NCBI GenBank assembly: GCA_963556145.1
Contig: OY744462.1
Location: 5,952,001 to 6,016,000 of the forward strand
DNA: 64,000 nt
Direction: 5' to 3'
DNA from: Hygrocybe punicea
Taxonomy: Eukaryota; Basidiomycota; Agaricomycetes; Agaricales; Hygrophoraceae
A program made the translations under genes and the position numbers. Shown piece after piece: positions 1-11,333 of this stretch. Below the pieces are notes generated by a model. The model was not told the DNA's origin. It saw nothing but the letters and a program-made list of their open reading frames with translations, and ran no database searches. Within the stretch, counting starts at the first letter, position 1. Every line of letters starts with the position of its first letter.

Positions 1-1331
1 TGCATTCTTCGTCCTGGAGGCTGACCTCGTCGTGTGCAGCGGATGTCGAGAGAAGGGGGTCTCCCAGAGGGATCTGCCGCCGCCTGCAGAGACTCATGCC
101 TTGTGTCTCGAAATGGACAGTGGCATAGTACAGTATCCCTTGCAAGCAGTCGAGGCCTTGGGCGTGCGGCCCACGAGGCTCATCACAGATGAACATCTTC
201 TCGAACACGACACCGATATGGGTGCCTCTTCATCGCCAGACACAGACACCGCACCCGGAACCGTGCCATCAGATCACAGCCCACCAATATCTTCGGTAGA
301 CCTCCTTCACAATGCGAATGATCACTCTCCTTTTGACACCGATTCATCTGTTACAAGTGTCACTTATGTTCCAAACCATACTCCCCTTGTCCTCGGGACG
401 AATACTCCTCGTACCGGTTACTCATCCACATCTTATCCGGATCCACTTACCGACATCACTCGCATACGGGTGCGCTCTCAGAGCAGAGGATGTCTTCATC
501 CAGGCGCGTCATTCCAAGGTACGCAGAAAAGTGGAAGGAACTCGTACGATGTCAACGTAACTATCGTGGTTCGTCTCTCTTTCGCTCATGTTTGTACAAT
601 GCACCTGAAATCTATCTCTTTAAATCAGGATGTAGACTTTTCAACATCCTTCTTGTGTGGTTACCTTCGCATTCGGGGTCTGACTGATGATTGGCCGGAA
701 CTCACCACATACTTTGACGCAGAGATAATCGGCAGTCGCTATGGATTTTTAACGCAGAATTGGGGAGCCAATGAACAGGAGGACATGGTTCACTGGTCAC
801 GCTTCCCTGCATTCCGGCATGTAAAGCATGAACTGAAGAAGCCACACATGACAATGAACGACAGAGCTCGCGGAGCTGTCTTCATGCGGTGGAAGGAGAG
901 ATTTTTAGTTCCCGATCATCGTGTCCAAGATATAAGTGGCGCGAGCTTTGCAGGTTTGTACACTCCGCGTTTGACGTCTGGGGCGATGCAATCTGACACT
1001 GCAATCTGACCCTTGGGGAATATCAGGTTTCTATTACGTATGTGTCGACTTCAACCCTGCAATCCCGGTCTCTTCTCCGCGAACAGGATCTCCACAAATA
1101 CCCTCGACACCGGAACGCATTGACGTGGACACTCTGTCTTCGGTGAATTCTGTCTCCCCGTTGAAGATAGACAGTCAACAACTGCCACGACGGGAATCGA
1201 GCGTCCGGCAAGGGCGGCCCTCACCAGTGTCGGGACTCCGTGCCAGTGCTCCGGTGGCTACAATGAACGGCTTTTATTTCCATCAAAATTCCGAACCGTA
1301 TGTGGACTCTCAGCCTCTTTTCTTTCGATAA
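1..1331 (+). CDS. GID4: GID4/Vid24-type substrate receptor of the GID (CTLH) E3 ligase, 5' partial
   Basis: The family is the degron-binding subunit of the GID/CTLH ubiquitin ligase, which in yeast recognises N-terminal proline on gluconeogenic enzymes. The reading frame is already open at base 2, so the true start lies upstream. Visible protein: a Ser/Thr/Asp-rich N-terminal part, then the Vid24 domain with GTQKSGRNSYDV, LCGYLRIRGLTDDWPELTT, FMRWKERFLVPDHRV and DISGASFAGFYYVC, and the conserved C-terminal tail MNGFYFHQNSEPY. Two introns, 569-628 and 954-1026, restore the domain exactly across both junctions. The stop is at 1329-1331. Between the last core strand and the tail there is a Ser/Pro-rich insertion. 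A short Cys-containing stretch (CSGC) precedes the domain. The family assignment is firm; the missing N-terminus is not. Confidence 0.93.
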
Positions 1332-2103
1332 CATCATTGGGCTGTTGTTAGATACCAACAATTGACATTAAGCCACATCCCGGAACGCACCAGCTCCATT
1401 TTTGAATTCCGCTGAGCGCCAGACGGTTGTGCTTGTATGTAAAGTGTTTTTTCGCCGTTCAAGAAACGAGAAACCAATCGTCTCCACCTTGACCGTTATG
1501 TGTACTAATCGATGACCCATGCTATCTCGGACTCGTATCTCGTGTCACACAGCTTGTTGTTGCCTGTACTGATCTTCGGCTTCGATATGTATACTGTACT
1601 ACACACCCGCACTCTCGTACCACATGAAATGCCTAACATACTCGGTAATAATTCTGATGCTTCAGCGCTCAAGTCGACCTCCAATGGGTGCTGTCCCCAG
1701 GTGATGATGATCACGCCCATTCTTCTGTAGATTCGCATCAGTCCGTAAGATCAGCACTGCGGTATGTAATCACACACTTGTCTTTTATTTCACTGGTTCG
1801 AGTCTACTGGAAACATAAGTTGAACTTGGGTCAGGCAGCATAACGCATTCCAGTCAATGTTTTTGAACCTGACATTCGGACGCCTTGCGGCCATGAGCTT
1901 GAAGCTTGTAAGTTAGCTATAGCCAATACCGTGAGCGGCCACGAGTTTGTTGTGACTTCGGCGAAGCACTCGGAAGCAGCCACCGCTTTTGGACATCAGA
2001 TTCGGCTCCTACCGAGCTTCCTTGAGTCCGAACTTCCACTCAGCTGAGAGGCCTCAGGCCCTCACTCACCCCGTCATTTCGTCTTATCTGGTCGACAAAG
2101 ACC
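1332..2103. other. intergenic: GID4 3' region and casein kinase promoter/5' leader
   Basis: I see no gene in these 772 bases. Short ORFs on both strands have no family resemblance and no splice context. The last part should hold the promoter and leader of the downstream kinase. Confidence 0.6.
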
Positions 2104-4117
2104 ATGACTTCCCATGCCCATAATTCCAGCACCGCAAATGTCGTTGGCATTCACTACCGTGTAGGCAAGAAGATCGGAGAAGGCTCATTTGGCGTCATAT
2201 TTGAAGGTATGTCCGCGAGGAGTAGCGAGCGATAACGGTCTTATTGACCACCCGTCTGTCATAGGAACCAACCTCTTGAACTCACAAACCGTCGCCATCA
2301 AATTTGTGCGTTACTTCGGCTTCCCTTTCGCACCCATTCTCTTACGATATGTCAACTTAGGAACCCAGGAAGGCAGAGGCCCCTCAACTTCGTGACGAAT
2401 GTCGTTCTTATCGTATTCTATCTGGGTGTCGTCAGTTCCTCAGTTCCTATTGATATCTTGCCTCGTCCTCACGCGCGCTGTCCTGTTATAGCGGGTATTC
2501 CCCAAATATATCATTTCGGACAGGAAGGACTGCATAATATTCTCGTCATTGATCTCCTTGGACCGAGTCTGGAAGACCTCTTCGATATGTGCGGACGGAA
2601 ATTCCAACTCAAGACTGTCTGTATGGCAGCTCGACAAATGGTGACGGCTTGGTAATCACTAGCCCTTGTCGTATTGTATGTTGATCTTGTTCATAGATTT
2701 CCCGAGTGCAGACAATCCACGAGAAGAATCTCATATACCGTGATATCAAACCGGACAACTTCCTCATCGGCCGCCCTGGAACCAAAGGAGCCAACAGTGA
2801 GTCTACCCGACCTTCCACATCTATCGTACACGTATTTATGTTGCCCAGTTATTCACGTGGTGGATTTCGGTATGGCTAAGCAGTATCGTGACCCCAAAAC
2901 GAAACAACATATTCCATATCGGGAGCGGAAGAGCTTGAGTGGCACGGCTCGGTACATGAGCATCAATACTCATCTAGGCCGCGGTGCGCCGATATCTTCG
3001 TTAATATTTTGGTCTGTTGTACTGACATCAAACAGAGCAATCGCGGCGGGATGACTTGGAGGCACTGGGCCACGTGTTCATGTATTTTTTGCGGGGAAGC
3101 TTACCCTGGCAGGGTCTCAAAGCTGCCACCAATAAACAGAAATATGAGAAAATCGGAGAGAAGAAACAGATGACACCAATCAAGGATCTTTGCGATGGCT
3201 TTCCAGGTAAACGTTTTCCCTAACGATCATCGTTATTGGGGTGTTGACGGAACATCTTTAGAAGAATTCGGAATTTATTTGAACTATGTCCGAAAGCTTG
3301 GATTCGAGGAGGCTCCCGATTACGAGTTTTTGCGGGAGTTATTCGCTAAGGTCATGAAGAATAATAATGACGTTGATGATGGTGTATTCGACTGGAACTT
3401 GCTCAACGGTAAGCTTCCCGTCAACTTTCACTGCAATTACAAGTAGTTCTAAACGATTAATTAGGAGGCAAAGGTTGGGAGGTGTCGGTGGTCAGTATTC
3501 TCAAAACACTTCATATGATGCACTGCTTATCTTGCGTTACCACCAAGGGTCAGAATCAAATTCTAGCCCAGCTACAAAGTGCAGGTTTTTCCAATCCCCA
3601 CGAACGGAGGAGGGATGCCGAACGACATCGTGATTCAGATCGTCGGCGGATGTCTCAACAAGCGCCCATTATTCCACCTTCACCAGCATTGGTTCGGCAT
3701 GGTTCTAAACAACGTAAGATTCCTGCTGCACTTACCCCTGGCGCCGGCAACTCGTCCGGCCAACTCACACCTCACTCTACCGCTGCTCAAGTGAACGTTC
3801 CTGTGGGAACTCCTCAACACCGTGCTAGCATGCTTAATCATCATAATCAGCATCCATACGCCAATGCTGTTCCGGGAGGTTATGATTACGGCCGAGATCT
3901 TGGAGAGGACCCATACCTCGCTCACCAACAACAATACGGTCGGGTTTCACCAATGGTGTCCAGCGTGGGTGCCGCTCCTCCTGCAATCAGCAATGTTCGT
4001 GCCAGAGCGGGTGATATCGGAATATCTCGTGTTGGAGGATATCAACAAGCTCAAGAGGACGAAGAGCCCAAGCCCAAGAACAGCCTGATAAGGATACTCA
4101 CCTGTCGTTGTGGTTGA
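2104..4117 (+). CDS. casein kinase I, plasma-membrane YCK1/YCK2 type
   Basis: Ser/Thr kinase of the CK1 family. The YCK group acts at the plasma membrane in morphogenesis, endocytosis and nutrient signalling. Spliced protein: glycine loop [42 protein letters not shown], catalytic loop [15 protein letters not shown] as [13 protein letters not shown], the CK1 signature [20 protein letters not shown] and [13 protein letters not shown] Gln/Pro/Ser-rich C-terminal extension of the usual YCK style follows. About nine introns of 50-70 bp are needed, including a probable in-frame one at 3482-3547. The start at 2104 gives the usual short N-terminus. The C-terminus is [13 protein letters not shown], with two cysteines separated by arginine where YCK proteins end in a palmitoylated Cys-Cys. 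I infer that it is still lipidated. Confidence 0.96.
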
Positions 4118-4602
4118 GCATTCCCATTTCATCCCCCAAGTTCTGACCTGCGTTATCCACACCGCTGTCCTTTGACTCTTGCACCTCATATCTTCTAAAA
4201 AGATATTCACTCACACAGTTCATTCATCCCTTCTACCCTTATACCATTACTTACCCATAATCTTTCGAGGTTCACGATCATTGATGAATTGGCTATTGCG
4301 GATTTTCGGTTACTTTTTTTTTTTTCGTATGTATACTCGGGTATTCTGCGAAGGACAACGCAAATATGAGGTTCCGGCCTCCCTTCATATGCACGATATT
4401 CAACTCTTTCGTGATTGAGATTTTCTTATGCAAGTATGCAGCGTTAACGAGCACATTGTAACCACAGCAAGGTGGCCGAAGGGCACCGTGACGGAACCGA
4501 GTCACGAGCACTGACACAAACCGTGACTCCAAACCTTATCTTAGTCAACGCCTCTTCTTTCTTGCTCTCCTCTCACCGTCGTCTGCACAACCATTAATCC
4601 TC
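4118..4602. other. intergenic: casein kinase 3' region and Ran promoter
   Basis: No gene seen. It holds a 13-base T run near 4313-4325 and a pyrimidine-rich stretch just before the Ran start codon, typical of highly expressed fungal promoters. Confidence 0.55.
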
Positions 4603-5699
4603 ATGTCTGAAGAACTGATTATCCCCGCTTTCAAACTTGTCCTTGGTGCGCCCATTTTCCTCTTTTTTTCTCGTCAATTCGTATCCTCATCAACGCGCCA
4701 ACCGCCAACCATCTTTCATCGATGTTGCAACATCTCCTAATTCCCGCGTTCCTGCACCCGAAAACTTCACCGTCGTTCGCTCTTGCGTGATTTGTGTTGA
4801 TTTCCTGCAGTTGGTGATGGCGGAACTGGCAAAACCACGTTTGTCAAGGTCAGATTCACAATGACATTGTTGTTCATCAAAACTGATGTTCATTTCCTTG
4901 CAGCGCCACCTCACAGGTGAATTCGAGAAAAAATACATCGGTAGGCAATCTCATCTCTCTGACACCTTTTCCTCGTAACACGCAACCATCTTGCCAGCGA
5001 CTCTTGGTGTCGAAGTACACCCGCTCAAGTTCTCAACCAACTTCGGTACCATCTGCTTCAACGTCTGGGACACCGCTGGCCAGGAGAAGTTCGGCGGTCT
5101 CCGAGATGGCTACTACATCCAGGGCCAGTGCGGAATCATCATGTTCGACGTCACGTCGAGAATCACGTACAAAAACGTTCCAAACTGGCACCGTGACCTT
5201 GAGCGCGTCTGCGAAAATATCCCTATAGTTTTGTGTGGGAACAAAGTTGATGTCAAGGTGCGCCGCATTACCAGGTTGATCAACATAAACCAGCATTCAA
5301 GATTTGGTCTTTAGGAACGGAAAGTGAAAACCGGCGCAGTAACTTTCCACCGAAAGAAGAATCTCCAGTACTTCGAGATCTCCGCCAAGTCCAATTACAA
5401 CTTCGAGAAGCCGTTCCTCTGGCTCGGCAGGAAGCTTGTTGGGCAAGTTTTGTGTCAATCGATATCAGTATCAGATCAACTTACGATATACGCCTATCCA
5501 GTAATGCCAGTCTCGAATTTGTTGCCGCTCCTGCCCTTCTTCCGGCCAGCGTTCCAATCGACGCCGTCTTAATGGAGCAGTATGCCAGAGAGTTGCAGCA
5601 GGCGAGTTGCTTTCTCCTAACCAATCGATCTGTTATCCTGATTCCTCGTCCTTCTAGGCTGAGGCTGTCCCTCTCCCCGAAGAAGACGACGACCTCTAA
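4603..5699 (+). CDS. GSP1: GTP-binding nuclear protein Ran/Gsp1
   Basis: Small GTPase that drives nuclear import and export and spindle assembly. After splicing all G motifs are present: P-loop [14 protein letters not shown], switch I with [12 protein letters not shown], switch [24 protein letters not shown] and [14 protein letters not shown]. The C-terminal acidic tail [12 protein letters not shown], which packs on the GDP form and is needed for RanGAP and RanBP1 interaction, is intact. Introns interrupt the gene shortly after the start (FKLVL/VGDGG), after FVK, after FEKKYI, after KVDVK, after RKLVG and before the acidic tail. Start [14 protein letters not shown] is the normal short N-terminus. 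Length and sequence match the family almost perfectly. Confidence 0.98.
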
Positions 5700-6889
5700 A
5701 GTCACTCCCTATCGTCTGCCTACTACCTCCATCTTCTCCTTTCCCGTTCTGTGAATCCTACTGTTCCAATATAACATTTCCGCCACTATTGCATCTCTAC
5801 TCTACCTCTTTCTCCCGTCACGGCCAGCGTTTCAATTACATAGCAAACATTCTTCTTTCAGCATTCTTTTAAAAAAACGTGGACCAGCTCGAACGTGCCT
5901 CAAGCTTCAACGCTCAACCTGGCGCCTTCGAAGTTGGCGTACATTGTGTTGCATATGTGAACAAACAGTTCGTAGAATTATATCGATGGATACGATCTTT
6001 TCAGACCAGGCGTGAAGTGTAAATCACCGGTACCAAGATCCAGAAATATTTCGATTACAAGGAAGGATATAAGTACAGTGGGTTCCGTTTGAACTGGAAC
6101 TACATATCTGCATGTCAGTAGTACGGGATCAGATCTCTGATCATGATAGGAGGTTTTCGTAGAACGCTCCACGGAAATATTCGAATATAATCTGCCATTT
6201 TCTTCACAATAGCAGGGCAAGTCCCAGTAGGCCGTAGTCCTGGCACCATCCAGTGTGAGGTGTCCACGATTCCGCTGAGTGTTCGCTCACCTTTGACGGT
6301 TCCGTGAGTTTGAATTGTTGCCAAATGGAAACTGCGTTGTCCGAGTCAGTGTTTATTCAAGATCCCGGTGGCATGATGAGAATATAGATGAGTTAGAATG
6401 CCCACCAACTTATCCGAAAATGACTTGCAAGGAGAATTGCTGTTTCGTTTCTGTAGGACGGTGTCGATTGATCAGGTCTCTAGCTTGAGCTCTTACTCCA
6501 AGAATTGCCGAAGGGCAAATGCGGTGATGTCGTGAAATATAATGCCATTGACTGGATACAAGGCTGTCGCAATGGTAAACGTTAACAAAATCGATCACTG
6601 TTGCGGGCATAAAATTGTGAGTTTTGTCTGTGCACGGCGGCAGAAACGCACGAACCTCTTCAGTTTTGCCCTACGATCCAACAAGGCCTCCGCTAATCGG
6701 CCTTCGTTCCTGGCACGTTTTAGCTGGAAGGAAGTCGTTCAGATCCTTCGTGATATTACGGTTGCTGGGGGCACACCTCTCTTTTGTCTTCGCTCGAAAT
6801 TACCGACTTTCCAGCGCCCCAGGTCTGAAATATTCGACTACGGAGTTGTGGTTGGTGAAAATGGCGAGACTTGGAAACGTGAATAATGG
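5700..6889. other. long intergenic stretch without a recognisable gene
   Basis: These 1.19 kb between convergent Ran (+) and FRG1 (-) contain only short ORFs on both strands (for example 6542-6886 on + and 5978-6220 on -), with no recognisable motif and no consistent splice context. An A run lies near 5872. The ORF at 6542-6886 is most likely fortuitous. A non-coding RNA cannot be excluded by eye. Confidence 0.5.
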
Positions 6890-7597
6890 TTACTTTGTGT
6901 TTGCTTCATCTATGCCTGGTGTGTCTGAGGCTCCGTCCTTTTTCTTTTGTTCATCGTTGGCTTCCTTCTTGTATTTGTTCTGAATCTTCACCCAAAAGCG
7001 TTCTCTGAACCCAACCTCCTCACTATCTCCCCTCAATGCCAGTGCACCGCCGGCGACCTCATCCACGCATAGATATTTCTCGTAGACGTTCATGAATGAA
7101 ACCATTCCGTCCGGTAGGATCACTGGTGTCCACTCTTCCTGTGGACCCCGCGCTTCTCTATCCGCCGATACCAACCCGTGGGTATCGCAAGACAGAAACT
7201 TGCCCTCCCCAGTCCCTGTACGCAGATTGATCGTCTCTGAACCTGCTACGCGAGTGGTGACCCAGACTTGCGAGGTGTCGGAAGGGATGCGGTCTAGCAA
7301 TGTTGGCGGTTCAGGTTCATCCTCACTTTTTTCCTTGTCGAGAGGATGTAGCACGATGCGACGACGAGTCGAGTCAAAGTTGATACAGATCGGCGTCGGG
7401 TCAGAAGGATGGTAGATGAACGTTGGGCCACGGATGTGTAAAGGGTCTTCAGGAAGAACCCAAGTTTCAGGATCTTCATGCCTATCGTCCTCTTGTCGAC
7501 GGGCGCTACCGCTGGCTCCATCGTCTCTCTTGCGTTTCTTCTTGGTCTTTTCGCCTTTGAATTTGAGCTTCGATGCGCGAATCTTTTCCGTCGACAT
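6890..7597 (-). CDS. FRG1: FRG1 family protein (FSHD region gene 1 homologue)
   Basis: Nuclear/nucleolar actin-bundling and RNA-processing factor found with the spliceosome. It is a single uninterrupted ORF. I chose the Met at 7597 because it opens on the family-like lysine-rich N-terminus MSTEKIRASKLKFKGEKTKK. An upstream in-frame Met at 7651 would add 18 unrelated residues. Visible parts: a basic N-terminal nuclear-localisation region, then the fascin-like beta-trefoil core with INLRTGTGEGKFLSCDTHGL, ADREARGPQEEWTPV and MNVYEKYLCVDEVAG, and a Lys/Glu/Asp-rich tail. Divergently transcribed from RPL26 with 99 bp between start codons. It has no introns, unusual in this window. Confidence 0.93.
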   Translation of the reverse strand: MSTEKIRASKLKFKGEKTKKKRKRDDGASGSARRQEDDRHEDPETWVLPEDPLHIRGPTFIYHPSDPTPICINFDSTRRRIVLHPLDKEKSEDEPEPPTLLDRIPSDTSQVWVTTRVAGSETINLRTGTGEGKFLSCDTHGLVSADREARGPQEEWTPVILPDGMVSFMNVYEKYLCVDEVAGGALALRGDSEEVGFRERFWVKIQNKYKKEANDEQKKKDGASDTPGIDEANTK

Positions 7598-7696
7598 AGT
7601 GCAATTTCCAGTATTCTGAAGCGTGACAGCGTTACACGTCACGGCTTTCATCTCCCAACATTTTCACCGCTTGTCGGGCACACGAAGATCAACAAG
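7598..7696. promoter_or_regulatory. shared divergent promoter, FRG1 / RPL26
   Basis: Only 99 bp separate the start codons of the two oppositely directed genes, so both promoters and both 5' leaders must lie here. No TATA box is obvious. Confidence 0.6.
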
Positions 7697-8476
7697 ATGA
7701 AGTTCAATCCTGGTTAGTTTTTCTCTGGCAATTCCATTCTTGCTGTCCGGCTGTACTGGGTGGAAATTTTCCGTCATTTTGCGTGGAAGAGTGGTTGGAT
7801 GGAACAGGTTCTCATTGGATGTTGTCGGAGGAATTACATTGCAGTTTGAAAGTGTAATGCTGATTGATATCGCTACAAGATGTTTCCTCCTCACGGCGTA
7901 AGGCTCGCAAGGCTCATTTCTCTGCACCTTCCTCTGTTCGCCGAAAAATCATGTCCTCAGCCCTTTCGAAAGAGCTCCGTGGCAAATATAACGTGTGTTT
8001 CTTGTGTCTGTGTCCCTGGTCAACCACCGGAGGAACTTACTTTATGTGGGATTGGGTGGTTGCAGACTCGGTCGATACCTATCCGTAAAGATGACGAGGT
8101 TCGGATTGTCAGGGGCAAGTATAAGGGCCGGGAAGGAAAAGTGACCCAGGTATACCGAAAGAAGTGGGTGATCCATGTCGACCGTGTGCAACGTGACAAG
8201 TCGAATGGCGCGACGGCACCGATTGGAATCCACCCCAGCAATGTGGTTGTCATTACCCTCAAGCTGGACAAGGACAGGTGCGCGCATTTCTGGTGGATAG
8301 TTGGAGATTCATGATCGAGTTTGCATCCCCATAGGCGTGCCATTTTGGACAGGAAAGACCGGAAAAAGAACGCAAGCACGAGAACACAGGCTGGTGAAGA
8401 TCTCGAGATGGTCGAGGTGCGTTCTCTTGTTGTTACCGCCTTATTGCTCTGATAGTCTTGGCATGATTTTTAGTAA
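7697..8476 (+). CDS. RPL26: 60S ribosomal protein L26 (uL24)
   Basis: Large-subunit protein near the polypeptide exit tunnel. Spliced protein: [58 protein letters not shown] (KOW motif), [34 protein letters not shown] and tail GEDLEMVE. The first exon codes five residues plus one base, a common layout for ribosomal protein genes. Four introns are modelled. The last, 8417-8473, ends directly before a TAA at 8474-8476, so the final exon would carry only the stop codon and 3' UTR. If that intron is not removed, the protein gains eleven unrelated residues before a TGA. The family call is certain; the 3' end model is an inference. Confidence 0.97.
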
Positions 8477-8672
8477 TTCACAATCGGGTTTGTTTGTTGT
8501 TGCAAATGTCCTCCATTATTTCAAAGTAACCCATGTATCTATGCATGCATATGATATATGCCGTTTATCTTTCCGATTGGATGCGTTAAAAAATTATTCC
8601 TCGCAACTTCACCAGTACGCGGAACAGATGTTATTACACAAGGCAGTTGTGATGCCGAGTCCAGCTAGAGGG

Positions 8673-9658
8673 TCAAAAGATCACATCGTCGTCTTTACTG
8701 CTCAATAAATTAGGTCCTTCCCCGAGTTCATCGGCATCTCCTCCACCAGTGAATTTATCTGTGATAGCTTTCACAGTATCTGTGTCTGCCTGTGCTTTAT
8801 TTGCGGCATCCTGTCTAACCAACTCTGCGGCTGCTGTGTCTCGCTTCTTCTTGCCTTGAACCTTCTTTAGCCTGCATGACAGAAAACACGCTAAGCAGCC
8901 AATCCTGATAAGACATCCGCGCATAAACTCACCTGAAGAACTCCTCGCGATCCATCTCATCAAGTTCGCTCACGATGTATTTGATTGTGTTCTCCAAGCG
9001 CGGGATGATGATGTGTTCGATGGCATTGACTCGCCGATTTGTCGCTCGGATGACCTCGTCGAGAATGGTGAATGCCGTTTGGAGGGACGCCAATTCCACC
9101 AGCGTCTCGATCGCCTTTGCATAAACTTCCTTTGCACGCAATACTTGCTGACCACCTCGACCGAGGCCAGTAAGATTAAAGTCTAAGTGAAACTCATCAG
9201 TGGAATGCAACCAATGGTGTCCTGTGCAGCAGAGTGTTCGGCGTACCAGATCCCGGAACGCGATCCACCTCGAAGGCAGGAAGAACTACCCCAGACACAT
9301 TCTCCTGCTTCGCCCTGACTCTGAAGGAAGCCAATTTAGCCTGTTCTTGGACAAGATACGAGATATCCCCTGTGGCATAGGTAACTTCCGCCATAGAAAA
9401 CGATGCAAGCTGCATTACTCTCCCCATCTTGCGTTTCGCCTATTATGATCGAGCTTCGGTACCAGTCATGAAAAGCAAAGAATGGAGTGAACGCACTTCG
9501 TCGACCTTCTTGAGGATTGCGCGGAATCTCGTCGTCAGTGCATCTCGCTTCTTGGCCAACAATGAATGTCCTGTCTGGGCGCCCTTGAGACGTAATTTGG
9601 TATTTGTGAGGGCCATTCGTGTTGCAAAGACATTCTCGCGAGGTCCAGTTCCCGACAT
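8673..9658 (-). CDS. VMA8: V-type H+-ATPase subunit D
   Basis: Central-stalk (rotor) subunit of the V1 sector, coupling ATP hydrolysis to proton pumping into the vacuole. Protein reads [100 protein letters not shown] and [20 protein letters not shown]. Long N- and C-terminal helices expected to form the rotor coiled coil are both present. Several short introns separate the exons. The stop is at 8673-8675. Convergent with RPL26. Its promoter faces a tRNA gene 88 bp away. Confidence 0.97.
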
Positions 9659-9746
9659 TAATATTGCTTGAAGCTCATGGCCAGGAGACGTAAATGCCCA
9701 AGGGACGGGACACGAGTTTATAATATTCTGAATGGTAATTGACGTA

Positions 9747-9828
9747 GCCGGGATAGCTCAGCTGGGAGAGCAACAGACTGAAGTCAGTCGAAATCTGGAG
9801 GTCCCGTGTTCAATCCACGGTCCTGGCA
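9747..9828 (+). tRNA. tRNA-Phe(GAA) with a very short intron
   Basis: The acceptor stem pairs GCCGGGA with TCCTGGC (one G-U), followed by discriminator A. The D-arm AGCTCAGCTGGGAGAGC (A box) and T-arm CCGTGTTCAATCCACGG (B box) are clear. The anticodon GAA sits in CTGAAG. An intron of about 9 nt (tcagtcgaa) follows position 37, and the 3' half of the anticodon stem is TCTG. The outer pair of that stem is an A-G mismatch in my fold. Fungal tRNA-Phe genes commonly carry an intron at this place. Confidence 0.92.
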
Positions 9829-9834
9829 TTTTTT
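9829..9834 (+). terminator. RNA polymerase III terminator
   Basis: A run of six T residues begins immediately after the discriminator base of the tRNA. Confidence 0.85.
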
Positions 9835-9952
9835 GCTCCTACGCACGCCAAAGGTCATAATCAGTTACAAAGCATTTCCTTCACTTTTCACGAATGTTGT
9901 TATCGATGCGTCAGAGTTATATTCCATATTCCAACATATTGCTACATCGTTA

Positions 9953-11251
9953 TCAAGCAATTGTGTACTTTCCATAACTTTTTTCTGGATCGAACACCTA
10001 TCGAGGGCCGCAAAGGTGTCAGTCAGTCTCGGCACGCCACAGGCTCCTCAAGGACTCACCTCCCATCTCGATGCAGGAAAAATGTGCTTGTTCCTTTGAT
10101 AGTAGCTCCTTTCCACGACTTTCCCCGCGTGCGATTCGTCCTTCTCTTTGGTCGCGTCCGCAAGTAGGCGGACGTCGTCATGCACATCAAAGTTGAACAG
10201 CGGCCCTGATTTACCACGAGCTTTGTTGACGATGAAATCATAAAACGTATGGTGCTGTTAAATTGGAGAGAAGTAAGCACGAAAATTCCCAACGACTGTA
10301 CGATGATGGCGTACGTGAGGTATGATGAGATCCTCCTACCGCGATGAAAACCCGTTCAGTTGGACGACAAAAGAGGACGCCAGCTTACCTTGATATACAT
10401 GAGATTATCCACGCTCACTCCTCTGAGTTCCGGGAATTGTTGTCGGCACCTTTCTAAGAAAGTGCTAATCGCGTCGCCTTTTTTACACTGGCACGAATGG
10501 GCATGAAGTCCAAACTTAGGACAAGACAAGCTCACCATGACGCTCTTCCTATGCCCACTCCCATCCCAGAAAGAGTACGTGATCTCAATTTCCTCCTTCT
10601 TAATCTCTTCCTGCTTTCGCAGCCACTCCTGCCTCAACCGTTCCCGCTCTTTCCGCTCCGCCTCCTCTCGGTCTCGGTCTGGTAGGAAAGATGTGTCTAC
10701 ATTGGGGTTTTTGCGGAATTTCCCGCGTTTGGCAGGCTGCAAGTCGTTTTCTTCGTCCTTTGGGGTCGTAGCGGTAGATGTACCTTCTTCGCCGTCGCCC
10801 CCGTCATCCATGGCGAACGAAAGCGTTGCTTTGGAAGCCTTCTTCCTCTTCTTCGCCCTTTTCGTTTCGTCCCTAAACGTGTCCTCCACAACCTATAAGC
10901 CATCTGATCTTTCCACAACGGTATGGTATAGAATAGAGAGAGAAACAGAATAAGAGAGATCTGCACAAGAACATACTTTAGATCACTGGTTTTCGCTGCC
11001 TCCCTCGCCTTCGCCTCCTCCAGTTCTTTTCTCATTTGCTGGAAGTCCTCAAGCCTGACCAACCCAACAGTGTTGTTCTTGAGGGACTCTTCCATGGAGT
11101 CATGCTGGCCGATGAATCGACTGGTAGAGGGACGGGCTTTTTCGGTTTCATTGATGAGGATTTGCTTTTGTCGCTCAAAGTCCTCGCGCATTTGTTCTCG
11201 TTGTTTGGCGAGCGCATCCTCTCGACGCCCTTCAGCCTTGTTGGTGGACAT
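9953..11251 (-). CDS. FAM50/XAP5 family nuclear protein
   Basis: FAM50A/XAP5 proteins are spliceosome- and chromatin-associated nuclear proteins. N-terminal half: charged coiled coil ([40 protein letters not shown]) and a Lys-rich stretch [17 protein letters not shown]-terminal half carries the invariant XAP5 domain: [89 protein letters not shown] and [20 protein letters not shown]. The last exon and stop (9953-9955) lie downstream of a short intron. Start at 11251 chosen as the first Met of the charged region. Divergent from the uS13m gene. Confidence 0.95.
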
Positions 11252-11333
11252 CACCAATGAAACGACCGTGACGACACGGTGGTGCAACAACAAGAGGATA
11301 AATAATCGGAGTACGAAAAATATCACCGCCAAA
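11252..11333. promoter_or_regulatory. shared divergent promoter, FAM50 / uS13m
   Basis: There are 82 bp between opposing start codons. The interval is rich in A and C; no clear TATA element. Confidence 0.6.

Noticed and set aside
6542..6886. 114-codon plus-strand ORF between Ran and FRG1
   Set aside because: No start context, splice signals or motif; overlapped by another frame of similar length.
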